7,841 nucleotides of DNA, taken from assembly GCA_945897545.1 (NCBI GenBank), contig CAMDGJ010000134.1, positions 1 through 7,841 on the forward strand. Direction: 5' to 3'. Below, piece after piece: positions 1 to 5,269 of the stretch. This DNA is from Flavobacterium psychrophilum (GTDB lineage Bacteria; Bacteroidota; Bacteroidia; Flavobacteriales; Flavobacteriaceae). The notes beneath the pieces are model-generated. The model did no database searches. It was given only the letters and a program-made list of their open reading frames with translations, and was not told the DNA's origin. The stretch's first letter is position 1; each line of letters opens with the position of its first letter. A program made the position numbers and the translations under genes.

Positions 1-599
1 GAGGTAATGGAGGTGGTTTGTATATTACTCCTGAAAACCTTTGGCAAGTTGCCATTGTTTATTCTGTGAGGAGATTAATAAAACAAACTTGGCTCAATGA
101 TAGAGATCAGTTTTTAATTCCAACCGAACCATTAACCGCGGAGTTCAAAAACGATTGTTTAATCTGGATGTTATTCAACGGTAGTAACCTTACGGCAAGT
201 GCCAATGACCTCGAATGGAACGATAAAAAATGGAGCATCGTCAATCATTTTATCCCCTTTACCGACGAAGACGTTAACGCGCCAGACCGTTTTGAATCTG
301 ATTTTATGGTGCAATACTTAAAAGATAAAAAACTTTCACAAGATGCCAAAGCCGTTTTAGCTGAAGGCAAAAAATTATGGCAAGCTTATTTTGAACAAAC
401 TGATGTAAGAACCGTAAGAGATGAGTTAAAATTGAATCGTCCTGATGTGGGTTGGTATCAAATCCGTAAAGCATTGCAAGCAAGAAATGCCAGCGGCGAT
501 TTTGTGCCAGTACCTTTCAAATCTTTTGAAGAATCTTATAAAACATTAAGCGAGAAATTGCAACCTATGGTTTATGAATTGGGATTTTTGAGGGTTTAA
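1..599 (+). CDS. C-terminal part of a probable adenine-specific DNA methylase-like protein (5' truncated)
   Basis: The reading frame is open from the left edge (first full codon at base 3), so the gene begins outside the window. A TTG at 18 is internal and should not be taken as the start. About 199 residues are visible. They are soluble and rich in W, F and D, with segments such as TWLNDRDQF, LFNGSN, VNHFIPFT and FMVQYL. From memory, this arrangement (a short NDCL..LF.G.N stretch, then HFIPFT, then FESDFM) resembles the C-terminal region of large Bacteroidetes Eco57I/N6-adenine methylases, possibly the specificity or tail domain. The catalytic NPPY and SAM motifs would lie upstream and cannot be checked, so the assignment is tentative. 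It ends 18 bases before a REP-like palindrome and next to a transposase gene, which fits an accessory segment. Alternatively it is an uncharacterised conserved protein. That it is a real gene is near certain; the function is not. Confidence 0.5.
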   Translation, partial: GNGGGLYITPENLWQVAIVYSVRRLIKQTWLNDRDQFLIPTEPLTAEFKNDCLIWMLFNGSNLTASANDLEWNDKKWSIVNHFIPFTDEDVNAPDRFESDFMVQYLKDKKLSQDAKAVLAEGKKLWQAYFEQTDVRTVRDELKLNRPDVGWYQIRKALQARNASGDFVPVPFKSFEESYKTLSEKLQPMVYELGFLRV

Positions 600-616
600 C
601 ATTTAGCAACCAACCC

Positions 617-649
617 AACCCTGTCAGGGTTTTGAACCCTGACAGGGTT
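617..649. repeat. REP-like palindromic doublet, left copy
   Basis: Two 15-nt arms (617-631 and 635-649) are perfect reverse complements separated by TTG. Each arm, of the form AACCCTG-N-CAGGGTT, is itself a perfect 7-bp palindrome around one base. The element can therefore fold as one 15-bp hairpin or as two small hairpins. The whole 33 bp is the exact reverse complement of 1332-1364, on the other side of the transposase gene. No U-tract follows, so it is not an obvious intrinsic terminator for the upstream gene, although the hairpin could slow transcription or protect the mRNA end. Confidence 0.85.
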
Positions 650-662
650 AAATAACAACAAA

Positions 663-686
663 GGGTTTCGAACCCTGAAAGGGTAA
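663..686. repeat. Degenerate third copy of the CCCTG..CAGGG repeat
   Basis: Positions 671-686 match the right arm of the neighbouring doublet with an AACCCTGAAAGGGT core: the central C of CAGGG is replaced by A, and the end also differs. GGGTT at 663-667 pairs with AACCC at 671-675 as a partial first palindrome. It lies 20 bp before the transposase start codon and looks like a decayed REP unit. Confidence 0.55.
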
Positions 687-706
687 AATAGTTAAAAAAT
701 TAAAAT

Positions 707-1321
707 ATGGAAATAAAAGAACCCATTCTTCACGGAAATTATTATCACATTTACAATAGAGGTAATAATGGAATTGATGTATTTCTTGAAAATGAGAATT
801 ACAATCATTTTCTTAGGTTGTACGCTAAATACATAGAACCCGTCGCCGAAACGTATGCTTGGTGTTTGTTGAAAAATCACTTTCATCTTCTTGTTAGAAT
901 AAAAGATAAAACAGAAATTGATGAAAATGAATTAAGTTATAACACAACCGAAAAACCAAAAACCATTGACCCATCAAGACAGTTTTCGCATTTGTTCAAT
1001 GCCTATACACAAGCTATAAATAAACGTCATAATAGAACTGGAAGTTTATTCGAAACCACTTTTGAAAGAAAATTAGTTTCTTCTGAAAAATATTTTCAAC
1101 AACTAATTTATTACATTCATAATAATCCTGTTCATCACGGTTTTGTAAAACAAATGAGTTTGTATCCTTGGTCGTCTTATGAAACTGTTATTTCTGACAA
1201 ACCCACAAAACTAAGAAGAGAAGAGGTTGTTGAAATATTTGGGGATGTAGAAAACTTTATTTTTTATCACAATCAGCAACAAAATATAAACGAAATTAAT
1301 GATTTAATAATCGAATACTAA
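707..1321 (+). CDS. REP-associated tyrosine transposase (Y1/HUH, IS200-like domain)
   Basis: This 204-residue protein has the layout of a TnpA_REP/RAYT single-strand transposase. The N-terminal YYHIYNRGNNG (about residues 12-22) is the family's opening strand. The metal-binding HUH motif is HFH (H58, H60) in KNHFHLLVR. RTGSLFE follows at 110-116. The segment YFQQLIYYIHNNPVHHG (129-145) holds the candidate nucleophilic tyrosine (Y129, Y135 or Y136), and PWSSY at 154-158 is typical of the family. Family members nick and join single-stranded DNA at palindromes through a 5'-phosphotyrosine link and are usually single-copy genes associated with REP sequences. Here a REP-like 33-bp palindrome lies on each side in opposite orientation, which supports the call. 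The ATG at 707 is preceded by an A-rich stretch with no Shine-Dalgarno, as usual in Bacteroidetes. The frame is intact and all motifs are present, so the protein may be active. It could instead be called a generic transposase. Confidence 0.88.
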   Translation: MEIKEPILHGNYYHIYNRGNNGIDVFLENENYNHFLRLYAKYIEPVAETYAWCLLKNHFHLLVRIKDKTEIDENELSYNTTEKPKTIDPSRQFSHLFNAYTQAINKRHNRTGSLFETTFERKLVSSEKYFQQLIYYIHNNPVHHGFVKQMSLYPWSSYETVISDKPTKLRREEVVEIFGDVENFIFYHNQQQNINEINDLIIEY

Positions 1322-1331
1322 TCCTTCTTCC

Positions 1332-1364
1332 AACCCTGTCAGGGTTCAAAACCCTGACAGGGTT
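1332..1364. repeat. REP-like palindromic doublet, right copy (inverted)
   Basis: Arms 1332-1346 and 1350-1364 are perfect 15-nt reverse complements separated by CAA. The 33-bp unit equals the reverse complement of 617-649, including the 3-nt spacer (CAA against TTG), so orientation can be assigned and the two copies face opposite ways. It begins 10 bases after the transposase stop codon and could also act as a 3' hairpin for that mRNA. The following ATTAAAAAA lacks a T-tract on the + strand. Confidence 0.85.
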
Positions 1365-1381
1365 ATTAAAAAACAGTAAAT

Positions 1382-1708
1382 ATGAACCTAAAAAACTCCC
1401 AACTCGCCGTTGATACATGGATCAAAGAACACGGTGTTCGCTATTTCAACGAACTCACAAATATGGCACAACTCACCGAGGAAGTAGGCGAAGTTGCCCG
1501 AATTATCGCCCGTCGATACGGCGAACAATCCGAAAAAGAAAGCGACAAAAACAAACACCTTGGTGAAGAATTAGCCGATGTGGTTTTTGTCGTTTTATGT
1601 TTGGCAAACCAAACCGGAATTGATTTGCAAGCGGCTTTTGACAAGAAAATGGATTTGAAATCAGTTCGAGACAAAGACCGTCACAAAAACAACGACAAAT
1701 TAAAATAA
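1382..1708 (+). CDS. MazG-like nucleotide pyrophosphohydrolase
   Basis: This is a short, all-helical protein of 108 residues. It carries the two acidic metal-binding helices of the MazG/all-alpha NTP pyrophosphatase superfamily: EEVGE at 33-37, then GEELADVVF at 61-69 (E62/E63 and D66), which fits the EXXE...EXXD pattern. The C-terminus is charged (K/D-rich, 97-108). Family members hydrolyse nucleoside triphosphates, often non-canonical or damaged ones, to the monophosphate plus pyrophosphate in the cytoplasm. At about 110 residues it is a single-domain MazG-like protein, not the two-domain MazG. It is followed after 99 bp by aroA on the same strand. From memory, a MazG-like gene directly before aroA is a common flavobacterial arrangement, which would make this gene the left edge of the conserved block. 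The actual substrate cannot be read from the sequence. Confidence 0.85.
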   Translation: MNLKNSQLAVDTWIKEHGVRYFNELTNMAQLTEEVGEVARIIARRYGEQSEKESDKNKHLGEELADVVFVVLCLANQTGIDLQAAFDKKMDLKSVRDKDRHKNNDKLK

Positions 1709-1712
1709 TTAT

Positions 1713-1740
1713 GAATTGTAAATTGTGAATTGTAAATTGC
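1713..1740 (+). repeat. Heptamer tandem array (RAATTGY x4)
   Basis: Four 7-bp units lie in series (GAATTGT, AAATTGT, GAATTGT, AAATTGC), also readable as a 14-bp unit repeated twice. The array starts 4 bases after the mazG-like stop codon. Each reading frame of the + strand meets a stop codon inside it. Confidence 0.75.
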
Positions 1741-1769
1741 GCACCGAAATCAGTCGAGTTGAAAGTTGG

Positions 1770-1804
1770 AACTCATAACTTATAACTCATAACTCATAAT
1801 TCCA
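1770..1804 (+). repeat. Heptamer tandem array (AACTCAT) just before aroA
   Basis: Four units (AACTCAT, AACTTAT, AACTCAT, AACTCAT) are followed by a decayed fifth (AATTCCA), ending 3 bases before the aroA start codon. A perfect repeat of this unit encodes TAA in every + frame. The array occupies the place where an aroA leader would be. The 29 bases between the two intergenic arrays (1741-1769) show no feature I recognise. Confidence 0.8.
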
Positions 1805-1807
1805 AAT

Positions 1808-3097
1808 ATGAATTTACATCTGCAATCTGCAATTTGCAATCCGCATTCTGAAGTCTCAATAACGGGTTCCAAATCCGAAACAAACCGACTTTTGTTATTA
1901 CAGGCTTTGTTTCCCAATATTACTTTAGAAAACACGTCTAACTCTGATGACAGCGAAGTAATGCAAAAAGCATTGGGTTTAAACTCCCAATTCCCTCCCG
2001 AAACTTCGGGATCCATCTCCCATCTCCCAACTGCCAACTTTGAACTCATAGACATTCATCACGCAGGAACAGCAATGCGTTTTCTTACCGCTTATTTTGC
2101 AGTAAATGAAGGTGGCGAAGTAATCTTGACAGGTTCACAACGAATGACCGAGCGTCCTATTAAAGTTTTGGTCGAAGCCTTGCAGCAATTAGGAGCGCAA
2201 ATTTCTTACGAAAATGAAGAAGGTTTTCCGCCCATTAAAATCATAGGACAAAAAATCACAAATCATAAAGTAAGTATTCCCGCAAATGTGAGCAGTCAAT
2301 ACATTTCGGCATTATTATTAATCGCTCCAAAGCTAGAAAATGGTATCGAATTGACTTTGGTAGGCGAAATTACATCCATTCCTTACATCAAAATGACGTT
2401 GGCACTTTTGAATGAAATTGGTGTAGAAACTAGTTTTGAAGGAAATAAAATAGTAGTATCACCGCTGTCCGAAATTCCCCCTTCGGGGGTTAGTGGGCTT
2501 ACAGTAGAATCCGATTGGAGTTCTGCATCTTACTTTTTTAGTTTGGCAGCTTTGTCTGAAATCGGGACACAAATTATATTGTCGAGTTACAAACAAAATA
2601 GTTTGCAAGGCGATAGCTCCTTGGTCGAAATTTATAAAAATTTGGGTGTTGAAACTGTTTTCGAAAATAACAGCATTGTTTTAAGAAAGACTTCAATCTT
2701 CAATCTTCAATCTCTAATCTGCAATCTGAATTCTTCGCCAGATATAGCTCAAACTATTGTAGTGACTTGTCTTGGGTTGGGAATTGGTTGTCATCTTACG
2801 GGACTTCATACTTTAAAAATTAAAGAAACCGACAGGCTTGAAGCACTTCGAATAGAGATGACAAAACTCGGAGCCAATATTTCCGTGACGAATGATAGTT
2901 TGACTCTTGTGGCTACAAAAGAAATCAATTCAAATGTGAAAATCGCCACTTACAACGACCATAGAATGGCAATGGCATTTGCCCCGCTGGCTTTAAAAGT
3001 GCCTATTATTATCGAAAATGCCGAAGTGGTTTCGAAATCGTATCCTGATTTTTGGGAAGACTTAAAAAACATCGGTTTTAAAATTTCCGAAATATAA
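1808..3097 (+). CDS. aroA: 3-phosphoshikimate 1-carboxyvinyltransferase (EPSP synthase)
   Basis: The enzyme joins shikimate-3-phosphate and phosphoenolpyruvate to give EPSP and phosphate, the sixth step of the shikimate pathway to chorismate, in the cytoplasm. The two-lobed family signature is complete: GSKSETNR (20-27, with K22), HHAGTAMRF (84-92), RMTERPI (112-118), SSQYISALL (162-170), VESDWSSASYFF (233-244), PDIAQT (311-316, with D312), KETDRLEALR (339-348) and YNDHRMAMAF (382-391). At 429 residues it is within or slightly above the usual range. The extra length sits in four places that break the normal spacing: residues 4-14, about 60-80, 222-231 and 296-310. Each coincides with tandem heptamers or a GC palindrome at DNA level (separate entries). 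All catalytic motifs lie outside these inserts, so the enzyme is probably functional. The start at 1808 is the only ATG that gives the N-terminal strand before GSKSETN. No TAnnTTTG promoter is visible just upstream, so it may be read through from the mazG-like gene. Confidence 0.95.
   Translation: MNLHLQSAICNPHSEVSITGSKSETNRLLLLQALFPNITLENTSNSDDSEVMQKALGLNSQFPPETSGSISHLPTANFELIDIHHAGTAMRFLTAYFAVNEGGEVILTGSQRMTERPIKVLVEALQQLGAQISYENEEGFPPIKIIGQKITNHKVSIPANVSSQYISALLLIAPKLENGIELTLVGEITSIPYIKMTLALLNEIGVETSFEGNKIVVSPLSEIPPSGVSGLTVESDWSSASYFFSLAALSEIGTQIILSSYKQNSLQGDSSLVEIYKNLGVETVFENNSIVLRKTSIFNLQSLICNLNSSPDIAQTIVVTCLGLGIGCHLTGLHTLKIKETDRLEALRIEMTKLGANISVTNDSLTLVATKEINSNVKIATYNDHRMAMAFAPLALKVPIIIENAEVVSKSYPDFWEDLKNIGFKISEI
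1817..1844 (+). repeat. Heptamer array translated in the AroA N-terminus
   Basis: Four units (CATCTGC, AATCTGC, AATTTGC, AATCCGC) cover codons 4-13 of aroA, giving HLQSAICNPH. A perfect AATCTGC repeat encodes the same stop-free heptapeptide cycle (NLQSAIC) in all three frames, because 7 and 3 share no factor. A degenerate fifth unit (ATTCTGA) follows. Confidence 0.75.
1982..2049 (+). repeat. Heptamer array with nested palindrome translated inside AroA
   Basis: Units AACTCCC and AATTCCC (1982-1995) come before a 19-bp block containing the perfect palindrome TCCCGAA-AC-TTCGGGA (1996-2011). Then follow ATCTCCC, ATCTCCC, AACTGCC, AACTTTG and AACTCAT (2015-2049) in unbroken 7-bp phase. Translated, it adds roughly residues 60-80, rich in S, P and T, just before the conserved HHAGTAMR. 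The fold of this family needs no such segment at this point, so it reads as an inserted loop. Confidence 0.7.
2477..2489 (+). repeat. GC-rich palindrome (CCCCC-TTC-GGGGG) inside aroA
   Basis: A 5-bp GC stem with a 3-base loop sits in an otherwise AT-rich gene and is followed by a G/T-rich tail (TTAGTGGGCTT). It encodes part of EIPPSGVSGL (222-231), immediately before the conserved VESDW. From memory, this C5-TTC-G5 plus GTTAG pattern is a dispersed repeat in Flavobacterium genomes; I could not check that here. Confidence 0.6.
2695..2736 (+). repeat. Heptamer array translated in AroA before the catalytic Asp
   Basis: Six units lie in exact 7-bp phase: AATCTTC twice, then AATCTCT, AATCTGC, AATCTGA and ATTCTTC. 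They encode the region SIFNLQSLICNLNSS (296-310), ending two residues before D312 of PDIAQT. The peptide LQSLICN here mirrors LQSAICN at residues 5-11, because both come from the same DNA unit. Confidence 0.78.
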
Positions 3098-3150
3098 TGC
3101 TTCGCGACTAGGCGTCTTTGCGGTGAAAAGAAAAATAAACAGCAAAACAC

Positions 3151-3182
3151 TTGACAACGCCTATATCACAATCGTATCTTTG
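3151..3182 (+). promoter_or_regulatory. Bacteroidetes-type promoter of queA
   Basis: TTG (3151-3153) and TATCTTTG (3175-3182) are separated by 21 bases, matching the Bacteroidetes sigma-A consensus TTTG/TTG - N19-22 - TAnnTTTG. Transcription would start around 3188, leaving a leader of about 60 nt before the queA ATG. Most of that leader is a heptamer array. Confidence 0.72.
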
Positions 3183-3208
3183 CAGTCGTTTTCAAGTTGA
3201 AGGCAAAA

Positions 3209-3243
3209 AACTTCTAACTTCTAACTTCTAACTTCTAACTTTT
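3209..3243 (+). repeat. Heptamer array (AACTTCT x4 plus AACTTTT) in the queA leader
   Basis: Four perfect AACTTCT units (3209-3236) plus one single-mismatch unit (3237-3243) end 4 bases before the queA start codon. With the promoter at 3151-3182, the array is inside the predicted 5' untranslated region. The unit encodes TAA in every + frame and has no self-complementarity, so the transcribed leader would be unstructured and U/A-rich at the ribosome landing site. Confidence 0.85.
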
Positions 3244-3247
3244 CAAG

Positions 3248-4297
3248 ATGAAATTATCACATTTTCAATTTAATTTACCAAAAAAATTACTTGCAGAATA
3301 TCCAGCCGAAAACAGAGACGAATCTCGTTTAATGGTCATCGATAGAAAAAAACAAACTATAGAACACAAAACATTTAAAGATGTTATCGATTATTTTGAT
3401 GAAGGTGACGTTATGATTATCAATAATACTAAAGTTTTTCCAGCTCGTTTGTACGGGAACAAAGAAAAAACAGGAGCGAGAATCGAAGTGTTCTTGTTAA
3501 GAGAATTAAATGCTGAACAACGTCTTTGGGATGTACTAGTTGATCCAGCGCGTAAAATTCGTATTGGAAACAAATTGTATTTTGGCGATGACGACGCATT
3601 AGTTGCCGAAGTTATCGATAATACCACTTCTCGTGGTAGAACATTGCGTTTTCTTTATGACGGTTCTTACGAAGAATTTAGAAATAAATTGACTGAACTA
3701 GGCGAAACACCAATTCCAAAATACATCAATAGAGAAGTAACTCCAGAAGATGCAGATCGCTACCAAACGATTTATGCAAAAGAAGAAGGAGCTGTTGCAG
3801 CGCCAACTGCTGGATTGCACTTTTCAAAGCATTTGTTGAAAAGACTAGAAATTAAAGGAGTGAAATTTGCCGAAGTGACACTTCACGTCGGTTTAGGAAC
3901 ATTCAATCCAGTTGAGGTTGAAGATTTATCGAAACACAAAATGGATTCTGAAGAGTTGAAAATCACTCAAGAAGCTTGCGATATTGTAAACGATGCAAAA
4001 ACGAAAAAGAAGCGTATTTGTGCTGTAGGAACGACATCAATGCGCGCAGTCGAAAGTTCAGTTTCTTCGCAAAGAATGTTAAATCCTTTCGAAGGTTGGA
4101 CAAATAAATTTATCTTTCCACCTCACGATTTTAGCTTGGCAACGTGTATGATCACGAATTTTCATACTCCAAAGTCAACATTGTTAATGATGATTTCAGC
4201 TTTCTGTGGTCACGACCTAATGAAATTAGCTTATGAAGAAGCCATTAAAGAAGAGTATAAATTCTATTCTTACGGTGACGCTATGTTAATCATCTAA
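3248..4297 (+). CDS. queA: S-adenosylmethionine:tRNA ribosyltransferase-isomerase
   Basis: QueA transfers and isomerises the ribosyl part of SAM onto preQ1 at tRNA position 34, making epoxyqueuosine in the queuosine pathway. The 349-residue length is normal. Characteristic segments run in order: [14 protein letters not shown] (15-28), [14 protein letters not shown] (55-68), [10 protein letters not shown] (75-84), [17 protein letters not shown] (176-192), [20 protein letters not shown] (213-232), [10 protein letters not shown] (261-270), [13 protein letters not shown] (303-315) and the terminal YGDAML (342-347). No motif is broken. The ATG at 3248 follows directly after a heptamer array and fits the family N-terminus ([10 protein letters not shown]). 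The gene has its own promoter upstream and a strong intrinsic terminator 22 bases after the stop, so it is probably a single-gene transcript although it follows aroA in the same direction. The enzyme is cytosolic. Confidence 0.97.
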   Translation: MKLSHFQFNLPKKLLAEYPAENRDESRLMVIDRKKQTIEHKTFKDVIDYFDEGDVMIINNTKVFPARLYGNKEKTGARIEVFLLRELNAEQRLWDVLVDPARKIRIGNKLYFGDDDALVAEVIDNTTSRGRTLRFLYDGSYEEFRNKLTELGETPIPKYINREVTPEDADRYQTIYAKEEGAVAAPTAGLHFSKHLLKRLEIKGVKFAEVTLHVGLGTFNPVEVEDLSKHKMDSEELKITQEACDIVNDAKTKKKRICAVGTTSMRAVESSVSSQRMLNPFEGWTNKFIFPPHDFSLATCMITNFHTPKSTLLMMISAFCGHDLMKLAYEEAIKEEYKFYSYGDAMLII

Positions 4298-4318
4298 AAA
4301 ATCATCCAAAATATTTTT

Positions 4319-4347
4319 AAAATCTCGCCAGCAATGGCGAGATTTTT
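4319..4347 (+). terminator. Intrinsic terminator after queA
   Basis: A perfect 12-bp stem (4319-4330 with 4335-4346) closes a GCAA loop, with a GC-rich upper part (CTCGCCA/TGGCGAG) and a T-tract (4343-4347) that also forms the stem base. It lies 22 bases after the queA stop codon. The A-tract on the left arm would give a similar signal on the minus strand, so it may also stop transcription coming from the flavin reductase gene. Confidence 0.88.
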
Positions 4348-4370
4348 AGTTAGAAGCATTTCATTTTTTG

Positions 4371-4439
4371 AACCATTAAGGTTGTTAAGTTGCATTAAGA
4401 ATACTTTAAAACTTAATTTCCTTGATGTTCTTAATGGTT
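4371..4439. repeat. TTAAG-rich imperfect inverted repeat
   Basis: Outer arms AACCATTAAG (4371-4380) and CTTAATGGTT (4430-4439) are perfect 10-bp complements. Inside, TTAAG recurs at roughly 9-10 bp spacing on the left (GTTGTTAAG, TTGCATTAAG), and CTTAA occurs on the right, so the pairing continues imperfectly. No ORF of note is present. It lies in the 193-bp gap between queA and the convergent flavin reductase gene. I read it as a small dispersed repeat, not a gene; a transcript hairpin role is possible. Confidence 0.6.
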
Positions 4440-4490
4440 TAAACTATTTTTATCTTTCATCACAAAACTGAGCAAAACCGGAAGTATATG

Positions 4491-5129
4491 TTATTCAAAG
4501 AATGACTTTGTTGGACTGTCTTTTCTTGCATATTGAAAACGGTCAACTAATTTTGGCAAACAATAACCATCTAGTCCGTTTATTGCTATAACATTGCCTC
4601 GATCAATTTGCAACCAGCCATCTTCGTGTTGCAGATCTTCTTCAAAAAACAAGTTTTCGATAGAGGCAATAACATGAATCGTATCGTTTTCTTTGATATA
4701 ATATTCATTCATATATTTGCAATACAACTGAACAGGGCTTCCTTTTACAAAAGGAATTTCGATGTTATTTTTGTATTCCTCTTCTAGATTTGTTTTGTCA
4801 AATTCTGAAATTCCCAAATCGTAATTTGCTGAGGTATGGTGCGCATCTGCAATCATATCTACTGTTATATGATTCACAGTAAAAAAACCAGTTTCCCTGA
4901 TGTTTTTATATGTATCTCTGGGAACTGTTGTTGGCCTCATAATAAATCCAATCATAGCAGGATGACTTCCTAGATGCGTTATACTACTAAAAATACCTAC
5001 ATTAGATTTGCCATCTAAAGATTTAGTGGCTATTAAATTTGCTGATTTATAACCGGTACAAGAATTAATTAAGTTTAATCGTTCTATTTTCTCCATATTG
5101 GAAATCTCTTCTCTAGAAATATTCTTCAT
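4491..5129 (-). CDS. Flavin reductase-like protein (FMN-binding split barrel)
   Basis: The 212-residue protein fits the flavin_reduct/DIM6-NTAB family. INSCTGYKSANLIATKS (21-37) and NVGIFSSITHLGSHPAMIGFIMRP (43-66) form the FMN-phosphate-binding strand-loop region. ..RDTYKNIRETGFFTVNHI (71-88) is the next typical motif, followed by a charged middle part and a beta-rich C-terminal half ending RFQYARKD. There is no signal peptide or membrane segment, so it is cytosolic. Members use bound FMN for NAD(P)H-dependent reduction; the substrate cannot be told from sequence. The frame extends upstream to an ATG at 5189, but the promoter -7 box lies at 5147-5154, between that ATG and 5129. The ATG at 5129 also gives the expected N-terminus (MKNISREEISNMEKIERL), so I chose it. 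The gene is divergent from the acylase gene and convergent with queA. It shares no obvious pathway with either neighbour. Confidence 0.82.
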   Translation of the reverse strand: MKNISREEISNMEKIERLNLINSCTGYKSANLIATKSLDGKSNVGIFSSITHLGSHPAMIGFIMRPTTVPRDTYKNIRETGFFTVNHITVDMIADAHHTSANYDLGISEFDKTNLEEEYKNNIEIPFVKGSPVQLYCKYMNEYYIKENDTIHVIASIENLFFEEDLQHEDGWLQIDRGNVIAINGLDGYCLPKLVDRFQYARKDSPTKSFFE

Positions 5130-5146
5130 CTTTAATTTTTTTATCG

Positions 5147-5177
5147 CAAAGATACTTTTGTTTATTGAATTCACGAA
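5147..5177 (-). promoter_or_regulatory. Promoter of the flavin reductase-like gene
   Basis: On the minus strand, TATCTTTG (5154-5147) matches the Bacteroidetes -7 box TAnnTTTG exactly. A weak -33 match, TTCG (5177-5174), sits 19 bases upstream. The box ends 17 bases before the ATG at 5129, so the transcript would have a very short leader and could not include the ATG at 5189. Confidence 0.65.
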
Positions 5178-5261
5178 TACATTAAACAAAAATAGTAGTT
5201 TTCAATTATAATTTTTGAAGATAGTCTAAAATAATAAGTTAAAAATGACTTTTAAATCCTA

Positions 5262-5269
5262 TATATTTG
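5262..5269 (+). promoter_or_regulatory. -7 promoter box of the acylase gene
   Basis: TATATTTG matches TAnnTTTG exactly and lies 18 bases before the ATG at 5288. No good TTTG is visible 19-23 bases upstream (the region is AGTTAAAA), so the -33 half is weak or activator-dependent. The box overlaps a TTG at 5267, which therefore cannot be the start codon of the main transcript. Confidence 0.55.

Noticed and set aside
18..20. TTG as the start of the first gene
   Set aside because: The frame stays open to the window edge and the protein plainly continues upstream.
1332..1364. Simple intrinsic terminator of the transposase gene
   Set aside because: There is no T-tract after the stem and the element has an exact inverted copy upstream of the gene, so a REP-type repeat explains it better.
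1780..2055. Antisense open frame of 91 codons over the start of aroA
   Set aside because: It arises because the heptamer units are also stop-free on the other strand; it has no family signature and lies over a certain gene.
3098..3130. GC-richer stretch with GCG at intervals (TTCGCGAC, GGCGTC, TTTGCGG) after aroA
   Set aside because: It resembles a decayed CTTTGCG-type flavobacterial repeat, but the units are too irregular here to claim an array.
1713..3243. CRISPR-like array made of the repeated blocks
   Set aside because: The units are 7 bp in direct tandem with no spacers and differ between sites; no cas genes are present.
5130..5189. N-terminal extension of the flavin reductase-like protein to an ATG at 5189
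   Set aside because: The -7 promoter box at 5147-5154 lies inside it, and the extra residues do not resemble the family's N-terminus.
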